Shown here: positions 24,127 through 35,948 of the stretch, piece by piece
Position numbering within the stretch: position 1 is the first letter of the stretch
Layout of the letters: each line of letters begins with the position of its first letter
Origin: Cadophora sp. MPI-SDFR-AT-0126
Taxonomy: Eukaryota > Ascomycota > Leotiomycetes > Helotiales > Ploettnerulaceae
Reading direction: 5' to 3'
Assembly: GCA_020747065.1 (NCBI GenBank)
Contig: JAGMVK010000006.1
Coordinates: forward strand, 1,984,001 to 2,048,000
DNA length: 64,000 nucleotides
Position numbers and translations under genes: made by a program
Notes under the pieces: model-generated
The model's input: the letters and a program-made list of their open reading frames with translations, nothing else
The model's database searches: none
What the model was told of the DNA's origin: nothing

Positions 24127-26041
24127 ATGATGTCGAGATGGAGGATATCGCTTGTTTTTGCCGCCATATTCGTAGGATTTTTCATTTTCAATCGAAAAGG
24201 TTTGCCAATTCAAGGGACCATCACCCAGCAGCGGAGACCTGATCCCGTGCAACAAAACTCGGGATCCACCTTCCAATGGTCGACTGTGCCTCAGAAGTTC
24301 TCTGTGACTTCAATCAACGCATTACCGACACCTGTTCCCAACAGCATCCCTAAAATTCAGCACAATTTCAAGGCAGAGTCTAAGTCCGATAGAGATGTTA
24401 GATTGTTTAGATTGCACGTGGTGAAGGGGAACTTTACGCACGCTTGGGAGGGGTATAAGAGGCATGGATGGTTGCGTGATGAGGTCAAACCCTTGTCGGG
24501 TGACTCTCACGATCCTTTTGGAGGATGGGCTGCTACATTGGTTGATTCTCTCGGTATGAGTTGCCAGACTGCCGTTGAACGGAATACTGACAAAACCCAA
24601 GACACACTGTGGATTATGGGCATGAAAGACGAGTTTCAGGACGCGGTGAATGCCATTGGACAAATCGATTTCAGCACATGTGCACTGGACGAGCTAAATG
24701 TCTTTGAAACCACTATCAGATACCTTGGAGGTTTTCTCTCCGCGTACGACCTGAGTGGCAACAAATACCCCATCCTTATTCAAAAAGCAACCGAGTTGGG
24801 CGATATGCTCTACAAAGCATTCGACACGCCAAACAGGCTTCCTATTGTTCGTTGGAAATTCAAAGCAGCACTTGAAGGTGCAAGTCAAGAAGCGCATGAT
24901 TCGGTACTGGTTTCTGAGCCTGGATCTTTGACACTGGAATTTACCCGTCTCAGTCAAGTGACAGGAGAGCCTAAGTACTACGATGCTGTCCAACGAGTTA
25001 TGGACCTATTCGATAGGCAGCAAGACAAGACAAAACTGCCAGGTATGTGGCCTGTGATAGTCAACTTGAAAGGTTCGGATGTCAGAGACTATGGTGGATT
25101 CACAATTGGTGGAATGGCCGATTCTCTATATGAGTATCTCCCAAAGGTACTCACGCCCACTTGATGTGTTGAGGCCGACTGACGTATTAATAGCAACACA
25201 TACTTCTTGGTGGAGGCACGCAGCAGTATCGGAGGATGTACGAGTACGCAATCATAGCCATCAAGCGAAACATATTCTACAGGCCCATGACTCAAGGGGG
25301 AGAAGATATTCGCCTAGCAGGCAACGTCGACAGTGATGGTCGAACACTCGTCACGGAACTCAACACCAGATCAGAAATGCAACATCTGAGCTGTTTTGCT
25401 GGCGGCATGGTGGCGATTGCATCGAAAGTGTTCGAAAATGGCGATGACTTGATCTTGGCGAGGAAGCTTGTGGAGGGTTGCCTTTGGGCGTACGAAGTGA
25501 TGCCACTGGGCATAATGCCAGAGATCTTCCACACCGTGCCTTGCGGAGACGAAAGGTCATGCCCATGGGATGAACAAAAGTGGCACGAAAAGATTGACGA
25601 AATATACGAAGGCCCAGAGGATGCAGAATCGAAAATTCGGACACATCACCTCCCTCCAGGTGTGGTCAAGGTCGACGATGCGCGATACATACTTCGGTTT
25701 GTCTCTTTCAGTAAGCGTTCATCTTGGATATGACTAATAATCGCAGCCCTGAGGCAATTGAGTCCGTATTTATCCTATATCGGATTACCGGAGACCCTTC
25801 TTTACCGGAACGGGCATGGAATATGTTCAACGCCATTATCCAGCACACATTCACAGATATCGCTCATGCAGGTCTGGATGACTGCACGGTATCCAACCCT
25901 CCGAAAGCTGATAGAATGGAGTCATTCTGGATGGCAGAGACTCTGAAGTATTTTTACCTGATATTTTCTGAGCCACACGTCGTGAGCTTGGATGAGTACG
26001 TGCTCAACACAGAGGCACATCCGCTGAAACGGCCGACCTGA
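24127..26041 (+). CDS. GH47 class I alpha-1,2-mannosidase, type II membrane protein
   Basis: Exons 24127-24553, 24602-25146, 25194-25696 and 25747-26041 give 589 aa. A short cytoplasmic end and one TM anchor (about residues 7-23) suit an ER/Golgi type II enzyme that trims mannose from N-glycans. GH47 blocks seen: HAWEGYKRHGWLRDEVKPLSG, VDSLDTLWIMGM (formed only after removing a 48-nt in-frame intron), QHILLGGGTQQYRRMY, RPEAIESVFILYRITGD, and the terminal SLDEYVLNTEAHPLKRP with the Thr that coordinates calcium. Odd points: the 48-nt intron has no stop and can be retained in frame, and the third donor is the weak GTTTGT at 25697 although frame and homology require it. Confidence 0.9.
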
Positions 26042-26760
26042 CACTTCGTTGGAAGATGACAAAATTTGACGCAGGACAAGTCAGAATGTCGACACGAAGT
26101 CAGCTCAGCCGAATGGAGAAGTGGAATTGAGCCGGGCGTAGGATCGCTCTTCGAGTGTGGGGTAGATTTCATGAAGGGCTTGATTTTGGCAGAGGCTAGA
26201 AAATCATGTATGAGTACCACTTCTATCTCGAAAATGTTGGAGATAGTAAACCATTACTTCAACGATTCGCACCTTCTTGTTGTTCCCTTGGCTAGCGCAA
26301 GTCTTGAATGGCGAAGCCGGAGGCGAATAGGCACCACATGTAACCATCAAAACGATTACCCCAGTTAAGCGTACAAGATCGATCGTCTGGGGCCCTAACA
26401 GATATAGCCAATGTCAAACTGAAAGCTTGAACATTGGCCTAAATCCAGAGTCAGCTTTCGTGTCTGCATTTGGCAACAGTGTAGCATTCCTAAATCCGAT
26501 ATTTCAAGCAATCTGCTCGTCCAGCTCGGGTCCGAAATCTGGAAGCTGTTGATAAGCCGAATGTACCACAAATGTATGGTTGATTTCCGTTCTGGCAGGA
26601 CCCATCCACAAAAGCCGCCGAATCACTCAGCAATTGACGAGCACCAGCTCAAAAATTTAATCGTGAAATTGATATCACGATGAGTAGAAGACAACATACT
26701 ATAAGTCACCATTTTCATGTCTGGGACAATGAGAAATGGGTTTCGGTAAAGCTTGGCCAT
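26042..26760. other. Intergenic, no supported gene
   Basis: Holds the 3' side of the GH47 gene and of the convergent Med11 gene. No motif or repeat of note. Confidence 0.45.
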
Positions 26761-27336
26761 TCAGTCGCTCATATCCACATCTCCCTTCTCACCGTCCGTT
26801 TTCTCGGCTTCAAGTCTCTCCAAGAACACTTTAGCCTTCTCCCATAGCTCGGCCTCCATATCTCTACCCACGCGTCCACTTCTGCTGTTGAGCCAACCGA
26901 TATCCAGCTTTCCCAAGCTCGCAACATCACCACCAATCGCTTCTGCTCCTCCATCTGTCTTCCCACCCGCTAATTGCTTACGAGTCTTCTTTTCAGCAGG
27001 TATTATGTTTGCTTCCTCTAGGCCATATATGTTTCTGCGGAGAAGGACGTCGACTTTCTGGAGGGTGGTGAGGTAGGAATCAGCGGCCTTCTGGAATGCT
27101 TCTTTGCGCTCGGACATGGGAGTTTCGGAGGTGGCATGGGTGGCTGAAAGTGTTTGTAACGCTAGACCAGCGGATGACAATAGTTGAGAAATACTCTGCG
27201 CACCGTTAGTAAATCTAGGGGAGCTGGGGTTGGTCAATGAGACCTTGTCAATGTCATTGAGTTGTTGAATGCGCTGTGCCTTCGTAAATGGTTGGTAACC
27301 CGAAGGCGCCGCTTCTACACTGCCTGTTGAGGACAT
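26761..27336 (-). CDS. med11: Mediator complex subunit 11
   Basis: A single exon of 191 aa from ATG 27336. The start region PFTKAQRIQQLNDIDKVSL is the conserved opening of Med11 (short helix with RIxxLxxID), followed by helices with AQSISQLLSSAGLALQTLS and a Leu/Val-rich segment QKVDVLLRRNIYGLEEANII. The C-terminal half is polar with an acidic tail. Med11 pairs with Med22 in the Mediator head module and helps recruit RNA polymerase II and TFIIH. Length fits fungal homologues. An in-frame ATG at 27444 would add 36 residues of Ser-rich sequence but is less likely. Another general transcription factor gene (TAF5) lies divergently next door. Confidence 0.82.
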   Translation of the reverse strand: MSSTGSVEAAPSGYQPFTKAQRIQQLNDIDKVSLTNPSSPRFTNGAQSISQLLSSAGLALQTLSATHATSETPMSERKEAFQKAADSYLTTLQKVDVLLRRNIYGLEEANIIPAEKKTRKQLAGGKTDGGAEAIGGDVASLGKLDIGWLNSRSGRVGRDMEAELWEKAKVFLERLEAEKTDGEKGDVDMSD

Positions 27337-27721
27337 GATTCTTTGTTTCTGATTTGTATGTTGATGAAGGGAAGAAAGACTCGCGTCTGGCTCAGCAGAG
27401 GTGCTGCTGCAAGAAATCAAGTTGGCGTCGTGTTGTGGAGGCACTTCGAGCTTAGCGCGGCTCTGCGGGTAGCTCGCATTAGCGTCTTCGGCAAGGTAAT
27501 TCTATCCCGACACTTCATCGCCTCCTCCTCATGCTTCACAAAATCCGGACAGAACAACCGACAACTACATATCCTCAAACATCTTATTCAACAACTCTGT
27601 ATTTCTCGTTTCTTGGATAAAGCTCGGCTTAAACTGCGTAGGGCGAAGGAAATGCGCAAGATTCAAGGCGCTGGATGAGTAGCACGTGAATTGGACGTGA
27701 CCGTTCAAGGAGTTCACCATC

Positions 27722-30654
27722 ATGTCGCATCCACCACAGGGCCCTGGTAATGGGCCTCCCAGCGCTGGAATGGGGATGCAGCACCAGCAAGGTGGACAAG
27801 GACAAGCCGCTCCAGTAAACAGCATGTCGTCGCAGAACCTGAACCAAATAGTAAGACTTTGCCCCTTTCACACTGTTTGTCAATCTGTCATGTTATTGCC
27901 GCATAGGCGTCGGAAGCTCTTGCCATTCCTTCGTTTTCGGTTGGTAGAAGACGTTGGTAGAAGACCTTGGTAGCCTCTTTCTAGGTGTTCTTTTCCTCAT
28001 GGGAGGGTAGGCCAAGTGATGCATGCAAATCACCCCCATTACTTGGGCAAGGCTTCATGCCATGTATCAAGTAGCTTCCAAGATCAGCATTTCGAACAAA
28101 GCAGCAGCTGCAGCGCTCTCCCGTCCCTTGTACCAATCGACAGTGGAAATCAAGCGATTTTTGAGGACAAAGTAAGCTGGATTCTGCCTCATCGCGATCC
28201 CAGCAATGCCTTTTTCACCTAGAAGATTGATTACGACCAGCGGCATCTTGCATTGACTTCGATGCCTGATCAATGAATGTATCAATGTTTTCGTTTCCCT
28301 GATTCACTGTCGCTCTACGCGTTGTGCCTCTTCTCGATTGGTCAACTCCTTATGAAGTTCTGATCTGAGTATTGCACCACTTAAGCGTCATCGTCTATTC
28401 TACGACACTTGGTTCCTCACCTTATGAAATTCCTTTGTCTCTTCTACAAACGCCATATTCCTGCCGAAAAATTGGAAGCAAGCTAAACAAAGAACAGGTG
28501 ATCGAATACCTCGTCAAGAAGGGATACAACAGAACTGAGCAAATGCTCCGCATGGAATCGTCAAACCTTGATAAGGATGGAAGACCGATCCAAGAACGAG
28601 TCGAGGATCTGGGTAACCTCAAATATGCTCGAGGTTTCAAGATGATCAGTGATTGGATAGAACAAAATCTGGACATCTACAAGGTATGCTCTCTTCCCTT
28701 CCAGATGCAGAACCTTTCTAAGAATCGGTGCAGTTCGAGTTGAGACGTTTGCTGTGGCCCCTATTCACATATTCCTACTTCGACCTGGTCTTCAATGACG
28801 CCGGAGCTGAGATCGAGAGATTCTTTCGAGAATTCAGCCCACAGTTTGAGCGCGTCCATGCTGATGAATTGCGGGTCTTCGAAACAATCAAAACCCCCCA
28901 ACAGCTGCGTGACAATTCGATTGCTAAGCTCTATCTTGGGACGAAATACCGCATACCAATCAATTCGAATGTGTATTACAACCTTCTCGCACATATCGAG
29001 ACCAAAAACAAGGAGGGTGGTTCGGTCATCGAATACTTGCTGCAATCATTCTGTGAAATGAAGCCGACTGAGAGAGGTCCTCTCAATCAATTCAGTTTCG
29101 AGGCAATAATTGGTCGAGGAAAGGATCGGGATTCTGACGATGCTGCACTGCAGGAGGGCATCGACGGTGCATTCAATGGGGTCACAAATAGTGATATCAC
29201 GGATAACAATGCTTTACTGAAGCTTGGCATGATGCCGATGGAGAGCGAACTCGCGCAAGATGTTCGGGCAGAGCTAGAAGACGAGGATGCCAAGCACCCA
29301 CCACCGCTTGGGAAGAATTCTCTCGTTGAAGAATTCGATCAGAACATCAAGCGCGAGGACAGCGCTGACGCACCAAACAGAAACGAGATTCCACTCCCAC
29401 CATCTCGTGCCAGAGACGTCATAATGGAGGTCCAGAAGATCAAGGAGAATAGAGATCGTTTCCGAATTGAGGGGCGAACCAGTGGAGTTGGTGTTGGCGT
29501 TTCGGTTTGCATGTTCACCTTTCACAACACCCTCGACACGTAAGTTATTTGTCTCAGCACAAAGATCATCGCTAACCCTCATCAGCATCACCTGCATGGA
29601 ATTCTCGGACGACACGAATCTCGTTGCTGTCGGTACGGAAGAGTCGTACATTCGCGTTTGGCACCTTCATGGCGACCCTCTTCCATCTATCGTACTATCT
29701 GGCGCAAAAGATGCCCCACCATCTAGCTCACGTCGTTTGATCGGACATTCTGCCCCAGTATACAGTGTCAGCTTTTCTCCTTCGATCGCTGGTCCTGAAG
29801 GTTCTGATGCCTCTACCCCATCCACCGCTCCGAAACTCCTCCTCTCATCTTCATCCGACAAAACTGTACGTCTCTGGTCGCTAGAGGCATGGACTTGTTT
29901 GGTGGTCTATAAGGGTCACGAAGGACCGGTCTGGAATGTCCGATGGGGTCCATTTGGACACTATTTTGCTACGTGCGGATGGGACAGAACTGTCCGCATC
30001 TGGGGACAAGACCATATTTCATACCTCCGTCTGTTAGTTGGACACGATTCCAATGTGAACCAAATCGCCTGGCATCCCAATGGGGCTTATGTATTCTCAG
30101 CCAGTGATCATGCCGACAAAACTATTCGCATGTGGTCCTTTACGACTGGAGAGTGTGTTCGAGTGTTCACTGGCCATACTGATTTCATCAGTGCTATCGA
30201 ATGTAGCCCCAGTGGCAAGATCCTTGCATCGGCTGATGGTGGGGGAAACATCATATTCTGGGACCTCGCCAAGGGTCAAATGATCAAGAGATGCAAGGGT
30301 CATGGCAAGGGAGGAATTTGGTCTTTGTCATTCAGTGTCGAATCTACAGTGCTCGTATCCGGCGGAGCTGATGGTACTGTGCGGGTGTGGGATGTGGAAG
30401 TTCCTACCGACCCACACAAGCCAGAAGGAGAGGTCGTTGGCACAGGTGGACAAACGGATGCTACACGTATCAATGGTGCGACAGTTGGTGCTCAGCCAAG
30501 CACTGCTGTAGTTGCTGGGGGAAAGAAGAAGGGCAAAGATACAACGATCACGCCTGACCAAATCAGTGCCTTTCCTACGAAGAAATCTCCGGTCTATAAG
30601 GTTAAGTTCACGCGGATGAATCTGGTTATGGCGGGCGGATGCTATTTACCTTAG
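27722..30654 (+). CDS. TAF5: TFIID/SAGA subunit TAF5 with WD40 repeats
   Basis: Exons 27722-27850, 28498-28683, 28734-29539 and 29586-30654 give 729 aa. A Gly/Gln-rich start leads to a LisH-type segment, NLNQI joined to [17 protein letters not shown] (about residues 39-60). The TAF5 N-terminal domain follows with [16 protein letters not shown] and [19 protein letters not shown]. The WD40 propeller occupies about residues 374-729, with repeats such as [37 protein letters not shown] and [12 protein letters not shown], and the end [20 protein letters not shown] is the family terminus. TAF5 scaffolds TFIID and SAGA. The first intron, 27851-28497, is 647 nt, about ten times the local norm. Confidence 0.95.
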
Positions 30655-31111
30655 AGGACAACTTTGCATTGTATTTCATTGACTGCAATCTGGGATGGGA
30701 GACTGGGGTCTTGGTTTCATGGCATTTGTCTGGGAAGCTAGGGGGGTAATTGATGCCTCGTCTGCGGACGTCATTGTTGGCAATAAAAGGTCACTTGTGC
30801 CTCGGTTTCTTAACCTTGCCGAGAGATTAATATAATCAATAGTCCTGGCTATTAAATCCCTGGCATAAAGATGTCCAATGACCACTTGAAAGGATTGATC
30901 GAATATTGTGGCTGCCACCATTTGAATATCCCAAACTGTCTAGAAGATCTACTACCCCTGCCAGATTTCGTTAGTTGTTGCCTCAAGGGCTTGGCGACAC
31001 CACAGGCGCCGTTTTGCCGATCGACCCCCAGCTCCACAACGTCGAGAACCACAAGCCAGAGCTTCATGTTGAGCTCCATTGCAACCTCAATATTCCGCGC
31101 ACAACCCAACA
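30655..31111. other. Intergenic, promoter of the Vps5 gene
   Basis: No gene supported. The region separates the TAF5 stop from the start of the sorting nexin gene, in the same orientation. Confidence 0.45.
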
Positions 31112-33115
31112 ATGGATCTTGAAGACGGAGGAGACTCGCCTTGGGGTGGTAAGTCATTGTTCAAACTATTCAGGGGCCGTCGTCATCCATGGTATTGATA
31201 GCTAGTCCCTGTAGATGTCCCATCGCATGCGCCAACAACAGATACCCCAGGATTCGGGGGAGAGACAGGTATGCAAGCTCCTGATACATTTCTGATATCT
31301 CAGGTCGAGCTAAGATATCTGCAGAGTCATCTAAAGCAAAGCCATCCACACTCGAAGCGCCCACATCTTCCTCACAACCCGCAAAATCACCCACGGGCCG
31401 TAATCCACGAACTCCTCGTCGACCAGGCACCCAACAAGTGCGTCTTGAAGCCCTTGATGACTCTCTGGGACCTCTAGGACCACTCGGAGACAATGCGCCG
31501 ATTCCACAAGCCGACCAACCTCCAGCGCCGCCACAGAAAGAGCAGACTCTCACGCATAATGTCAGGCAACCTGTAGCTGCGTCGCAGACCTCCATGAGCC
31601 GGAGTATGCTGGACTCAGTGGATCTGAGTGATGATGTCGAGGCTGCTGCTGGACCCAGAGTACCCCCTCCTGTTCAGCCGCCGCAGACTACGCCTTTGAG
31701 GAGAGATACGCAGCCAAGCGTTAGCATCGAGCAGGCTGCTAAGCCGACGTTCGACATCACAGTTGGAGACCCCCACAAGGTTGGAGATCTAACCAGCTCG
31801 CATATTGTGTATCTTGTGCGAACCAAGGTATAACTTCCCTTGCTATTGAATGGGATGTTCTATATTGACCTGGACCAGACTTCGTCCAAAGCCTACCGCC
31901 AACCCGAATTTGCTGTCACGAGGAGATACCGGGATTTCCTATGGCTCTATACTTCCCTCCACGCGAACAATCCTGGTGTTGTGGTTCCGCCTCCGCCTGA
32001 AAAACAGGCTGTCGGTCGGTTTGATACCAATTTTGTTGAGTCACGGAGAGCTGCCTTGGAACGAATGTTGAACAAGACGGCTGCACATCCTACACTCCAG
32101 CATGATGCTGATTTGAAACTATTCTTGGAGAGCGAGGCGTTCAATGTTGATGTCAAGCATAAGGAGCGGAAAGAGCCTCTTGGGGAAAGTAAGGGCATGT
32201 TCAGTGGCCTTGGGCTTTCCGTTGGCGGAGGCGGGAAATTCGTCGAGCAGGACGATGTAGGTCTCGATCCCACCGTAAGGAAGCTTAGCTAACTTTGAAA
32301 GTGGTTTCACGAGCGACGAATATATCTGGATGCCCTTGAAAATCAATTAAAGGCTTTGTTGAAAGCTATGGATACAGTTGTGGCCCAACGGAAGGGACTT
32401 GCTGAAGCAGCTGGTGACTTCTCTGCCTCCCTTCATGCGCTTTCAACCGTTGAGCTCTCGGCTTCGTTATCAGGACCTCTAGAAGGACTTTCGGACCTAC
32501 AAATTCGAATCAAAGAGTTATACGATCGTCAAGCCCAACAAGATGTCCTTACGCTTGGTATCACAATTGACGAGTACATCCGTCTGATTGGGAGTATCAA
32601 GCAAGCTTTTGGTTCTCGTCAAAAGGCGTACCATTCTTGGCACGCGGCCGAGCAAGAAATGCAGAAGCGAAAAGCTACTCAGGAGAAGCTCCTTCGCCAA
32701 GGCAAAACACAGCAAGACCGCCTGACCCAAATGCACGCTGATGTTGCCGATGCCGAGAGAAAGGTTCATCAAGCAAGACTGTTGTTTGAAGATATGGGGC
32801 GTTTAATGAGAGGTGAGCTGGAGAGATTTGAGCGTGAGAAGGTTGAAGACTTCAAGAGCGCAGTAGAGACATTTTTGGAAAGTGCTGTTGAAGCTCAGAA
32901 GGAGGTGAGCTATTTTACAACACTTAGTTGTGATCAAACTAACATTTCTTCAGCTAATCGAAATTTGGGAAACGTTTTTGATGCAACTTGACGCAGAAGA
33001 AGATGACAACATATTCTACAAGCCACCAGTCGAGCCAAGCGCCCAATCACCACCGCCAAGCGAAGTAACCCAACCGCAAGCAGCTGCAGTGGTAACAGCA
33101 GAGGACGACGAGTAG
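31112..33115 (+). CDS. vps5: Sorting nexin Vps5 (retromer), PX-BAR
   Basis: Exons 31112-31148, 31215-31268, 31304-31827, 31879-32256, 32302-32904 and 32954-33115 give 585 aa. After a polar N-terminus, a PX domain spans about residues 178-295 (FDITVGDPHKVG, HIVYLVRTKTSSKAY, VTRRYRDFLWLY, PPPPEKQAVGRF); RRY plus the later Lys/Arg residues bind PI3P. A Vps5-type BAR domain fills about residues 330-575, opening with DDWFHERRIYLDALENQLKAL. With Vps17 it forms the membrane-bending part of retromer, recycling Vps10-type receptors from endosomes. The second exon (54 nt) has matched phases and could be skipped; the intron 31269-31303 is only 35 nt. Using the later GTAAGG donor at 32275 would leave a 27-nt intron, so 32257 is preferred. 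Confidence 0.92.
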
Positions 33116-33479
33116 AAAAAGAATGTGGAGTCAAACCCCGTCGGCCAGAATGAAAGGCGATTGTCAAATTTTGTCATCAGACCTTGACATCCCGGAACCA
33201 TTGGTTGGGTGGGTGTAGTATTTTTTGTACATAGAATATTCCCATTTTCCGAACGCCGTCTAATGCTTCGCTCCTTAATACACTCCATCTTATCTTTCGT
33301 TGTACCCAGTGTCTATAATACAGCCGGTACTCATACTGTACAGTCTCCCATCACTAGCCCTCTATTCGAGGCCTATCCCCTGTTCAGGTCGTCGAGAGCC
33401 AGTCGCCCAAGCACCTCTGACAAGAAAGTGCTTGAAATGTTTCCAGAGCCTGTCTATATTGGAAATGTAGTCTCCCAGG
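33116..33479. other. Intergenic between convergent genes
   Basis: 3' flanks of the Vps5 and bL31m genes. No further feature seen. Confidence 0.45.
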
Positions 33480-34010
33480 TCACTTCTTTCCCTTCTTCCC
33501 CTTTGCCCCTTTCTCAACAGCAGCCATCAACTCCTCCATGCCGCTCTTCTTCCCCTCTCCCTTCGCTGACTTCACCTCCCTCGTCTGACCACTAATCAAA
33601 TCCATTAAACTCTCCTCCACCTCTTCCCTCTTCTGTCCTAAACTTCCTCCCTCCCCCGTATCGCCCTCCTCTTCCTCCGCCCCCTCAACATCCCAACCTC
33701 TTCCAAATCTCTTCCTGAAAGCCCTCAATCTCCCCGCCTCATCCTGCTCTATATTCCTCAGACTATCCAGACTGGGCTGCCACATAGGATGATTCCGCGT
33801 ATCTTTCGTACTGCGGAAGATTGGCGCGGGGGATGTGGTTCGGTGTGTGTATGTGCTGCCGTCTGAGAGGGTGACGAGTTGGGTGAAGGTGTAGGGACGG
33901 TGCGGGCGCTTGAGGAGGGAAGCATGTCGGATCTGTATTTGTTGTGTACATGTCCTCTGAGAAGGTATTTGTGTACGCCGCAAGGCGGTCGATGGGAGTT
34001 TGGATGCCAT
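33480..34010 (-). CDS. MRPL36: Mitochondrial large-subunit ribosomal protein bL31m
   Basis: A single exon of 176 aa. The Arg/Ser/Gln-rich N-terminus with few acidic residues looks like a mitochondrial targeting sequence. The conserved core RPYTFTQLVTLSDGSTYTHRTTSP and the following KDTRNHPMWQPS block match fungal bL31m. The C-terminal half is an acidic then Lys-rich extension ending in repeated KGKK. Length is close to the yeast protein. It acts in the mitochondrial ribosome large subunit. Its start lies 199 bp from the divergent flavin-reductase-fold gene, so the two likely share a promoter. Confidence 0.85.
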   Translation of the reverse strand: MASKLPSTALRRTQIPSQRTCTQQIQIRHASLLKRPHRPYTFTQLVTLSDGSTYTHRTTSPAPIFRSTKDTRNHPMWQPSLDSLRNIEQDEAGRLRAFRKRFGRGWDVEGAEEEEGDTGEGGSLGQKREEVEESLMDLISGQTREVKSAKGEGKKSGMEELMAAVEKGAKGKKGKK

Positions 34011-34209
34011 TGCTTTGTATCCTATTCGTGTAGAGGGGGAGTCGTTGGCTCACATTTGGTGCTTCGGGGATATTTTTTGAGCTCGTACGGTGGGCTTGTT
34101 GTGCCAGGTGTGTCGCTAATATAAATTTGTTGAGCTAGTCTGATGCGCTTCCCAGCTTTGCATACCAATACTTCAAGCCTCCGCGCTTTTTTGCCGGACT
34201 GACCTTTCG

Positions 34210-35240
34210 ATGTTCGCCCGAAATGGAAGGCAATTAGCTGCCAATTGTATGAATGGGTCATCTGCGGTCGAAAAACGCTTCTTCGATCTGTTGTTTCGTT
34301 GGTCAAGGGTAGGATGTGCCGGTGTCGGGTCTGGGTTGAGGAGGAGTAAGTCCGATTCTCTGCGTTCCATTCCACGCAAAACGATTTATTCTGTTGAAAG
34401 AACCATTCTGATAAGACCTAAACAGGTTCCACCAAACCCTCGCCATCGTCCTCGCCCTCAATCCCTCCAAAAACAGACCCAGAAATCCTCGCCCAAAAGA
34501 CCCGACAGATAATGCGTGTTATACCGCATCCAATAGTGATCCTCACGACAGCAGCCTCCTCCACACCCGGCGTCATAGATTGGAGTAAGACTGGCTCAAC
34601 TGAGGCTCCCGATCCGTCTCTCTATCGCGGAATGACTCTCTCTTCCTTCACGTCCCTTTCGATGTCTCCACAACCACTCGTAACGTTCAACATCGGATTC
34701 CCGTCTCGCACTCTGTCTGCACTCACGGAAAACCAGCATTGTTTAATACATGTACTGAAAGCAAATCCGAAAGGAATGGCCCTTGCGGATGCGTTTACGA
34801 AGGGAAATATTGTGCAAACCACGAGTTTAGAAGGCGAAAATGAGCACGAGAGCGGCAGAGAAGATTTGGAAGCGAACGTCAAGAAGTCAATCACGGCGTT
34901 TGAGTTAGCGGCACAGACAGAATCAAACTTGAAAGTACGACTTCACACGATAAAAAGGCCCAGGAAGGCGGATGTCCACCTACCCATCATAGACAGCATT
35001 GCCCTGAAAGCAGTTTTGGAATGTAAAATTCTAGGACAGGGAGAACGGGAGGGTGGGGGTTTGATCCGGATTGGCGATCATGCTCTGGTTATCGCGAAAG
35101 TTACGGGCATTGCTGAGGTGGCAGACTTCAGTCCCTCGCGCTTTTTCCCGAGACAGGGCCGCATGTCGTCTGGAAATGCCCTGTGTTATGTTGATGGCGT
35201 GTATACTGCGGCGGGTTCGACGTGGGGGGTTCCGGGTTGA
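34210..35240 (+). CDS. Flavin reductase-like FMN-binding protein
   Basis: Exons 34210-34345 and 34426-35240 give 316 aa; the 80-nt intron uses GTAAGT and AAACAG. The fold is that of PF01613: QIMRVIPHPIVILTTA, then YRGMTLSSFTSLSMSPQPLVTFNI (FMN phosphate-binding region), LTENQHCLIHVLKANPKGMALADAF, and a C-terminal block IGDHALVIAKVTGIAE. Fungal members of this group are usually uncharacterised and often mitochondrial; a role as an NAD(P)H:flavin reductase or an FMN-dependent oxidoreductase is inferred only from the fold. The N-terminal ~45 residues are basic with few acidic residues, compatible with mitochondrial import. It is divergent from bL31m. Confidence 0.82.
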
Positions 35241-35948
35241 GTGTATTGACAGAAAAGTATGGGATCAAGTGACGGGGGTGATTACTGGGCTAGTCGGTAC
35301 GAAAGCGGAAATGCGAATCGAAGGTCGCAATCTATGGGACAAGACTGTGTTGTAGAAGGCTTCGGTGTTCGTTGTATAACATGTAAACATACACACGTAC
35401 GTCATTACACTTTGACGGACTGGCTGACAAGACAAATACAATCAATGTAAGATATTAAGTTTACAAGAAAAAAACAGCTACTTTGTCACAGATTTGAGCG
35501 ATGGAATTCTGCACGGCTCATTCCACCCTTCCTTTGCTCTTGTCTCGGCCATTGGGTCAACCATTGACTTCCGAGTTTGAGTCTTCTATGCCCAGTTTGG
35601 ATTCTCACTAGAAAATGCTAATCATTCCCCAATCCCAGATTCATTGCTTTGTTCAGCATGTCCATTTAGCATTCCTGGCAACCAAATCATATCAGCAATT
35701 GATGTCAGGACAAAGAAAATTTGCCACTGAACTGGCACACTTTCTCCATATACTGTACAAGACAAAGAACCGAACTCGGCATTTTTGTTGATATGAATGC
35801 AGATCTCCAGTATCTACCCATCAGGATCAGCATCTACTCAATCCAGAACAAGCGACCATCATCTTGAGTCTTCAAGCAAGCCTTCTTACCGCGAACTGTG
35901 TCAGTCGAAATAATCTATATCTGGCATCTCTACATCATCAACTGCGGC
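35241..35948. other. Intergenic, no supported gene
   Basis: 3' flank of the flavin-reductase gene and promoter of the repeat/HPD protein gene. Nothing else visible. Confidence 0.45.

Noticed and set aside
32275..32301. A 27-nt intron in Vps5 with donor GTAAGG
   Set aside because: Too short to splice; the earlier GTAGGT donor at 32257 gives a 45-nt intron and a junction that matches the BAR-domain start.
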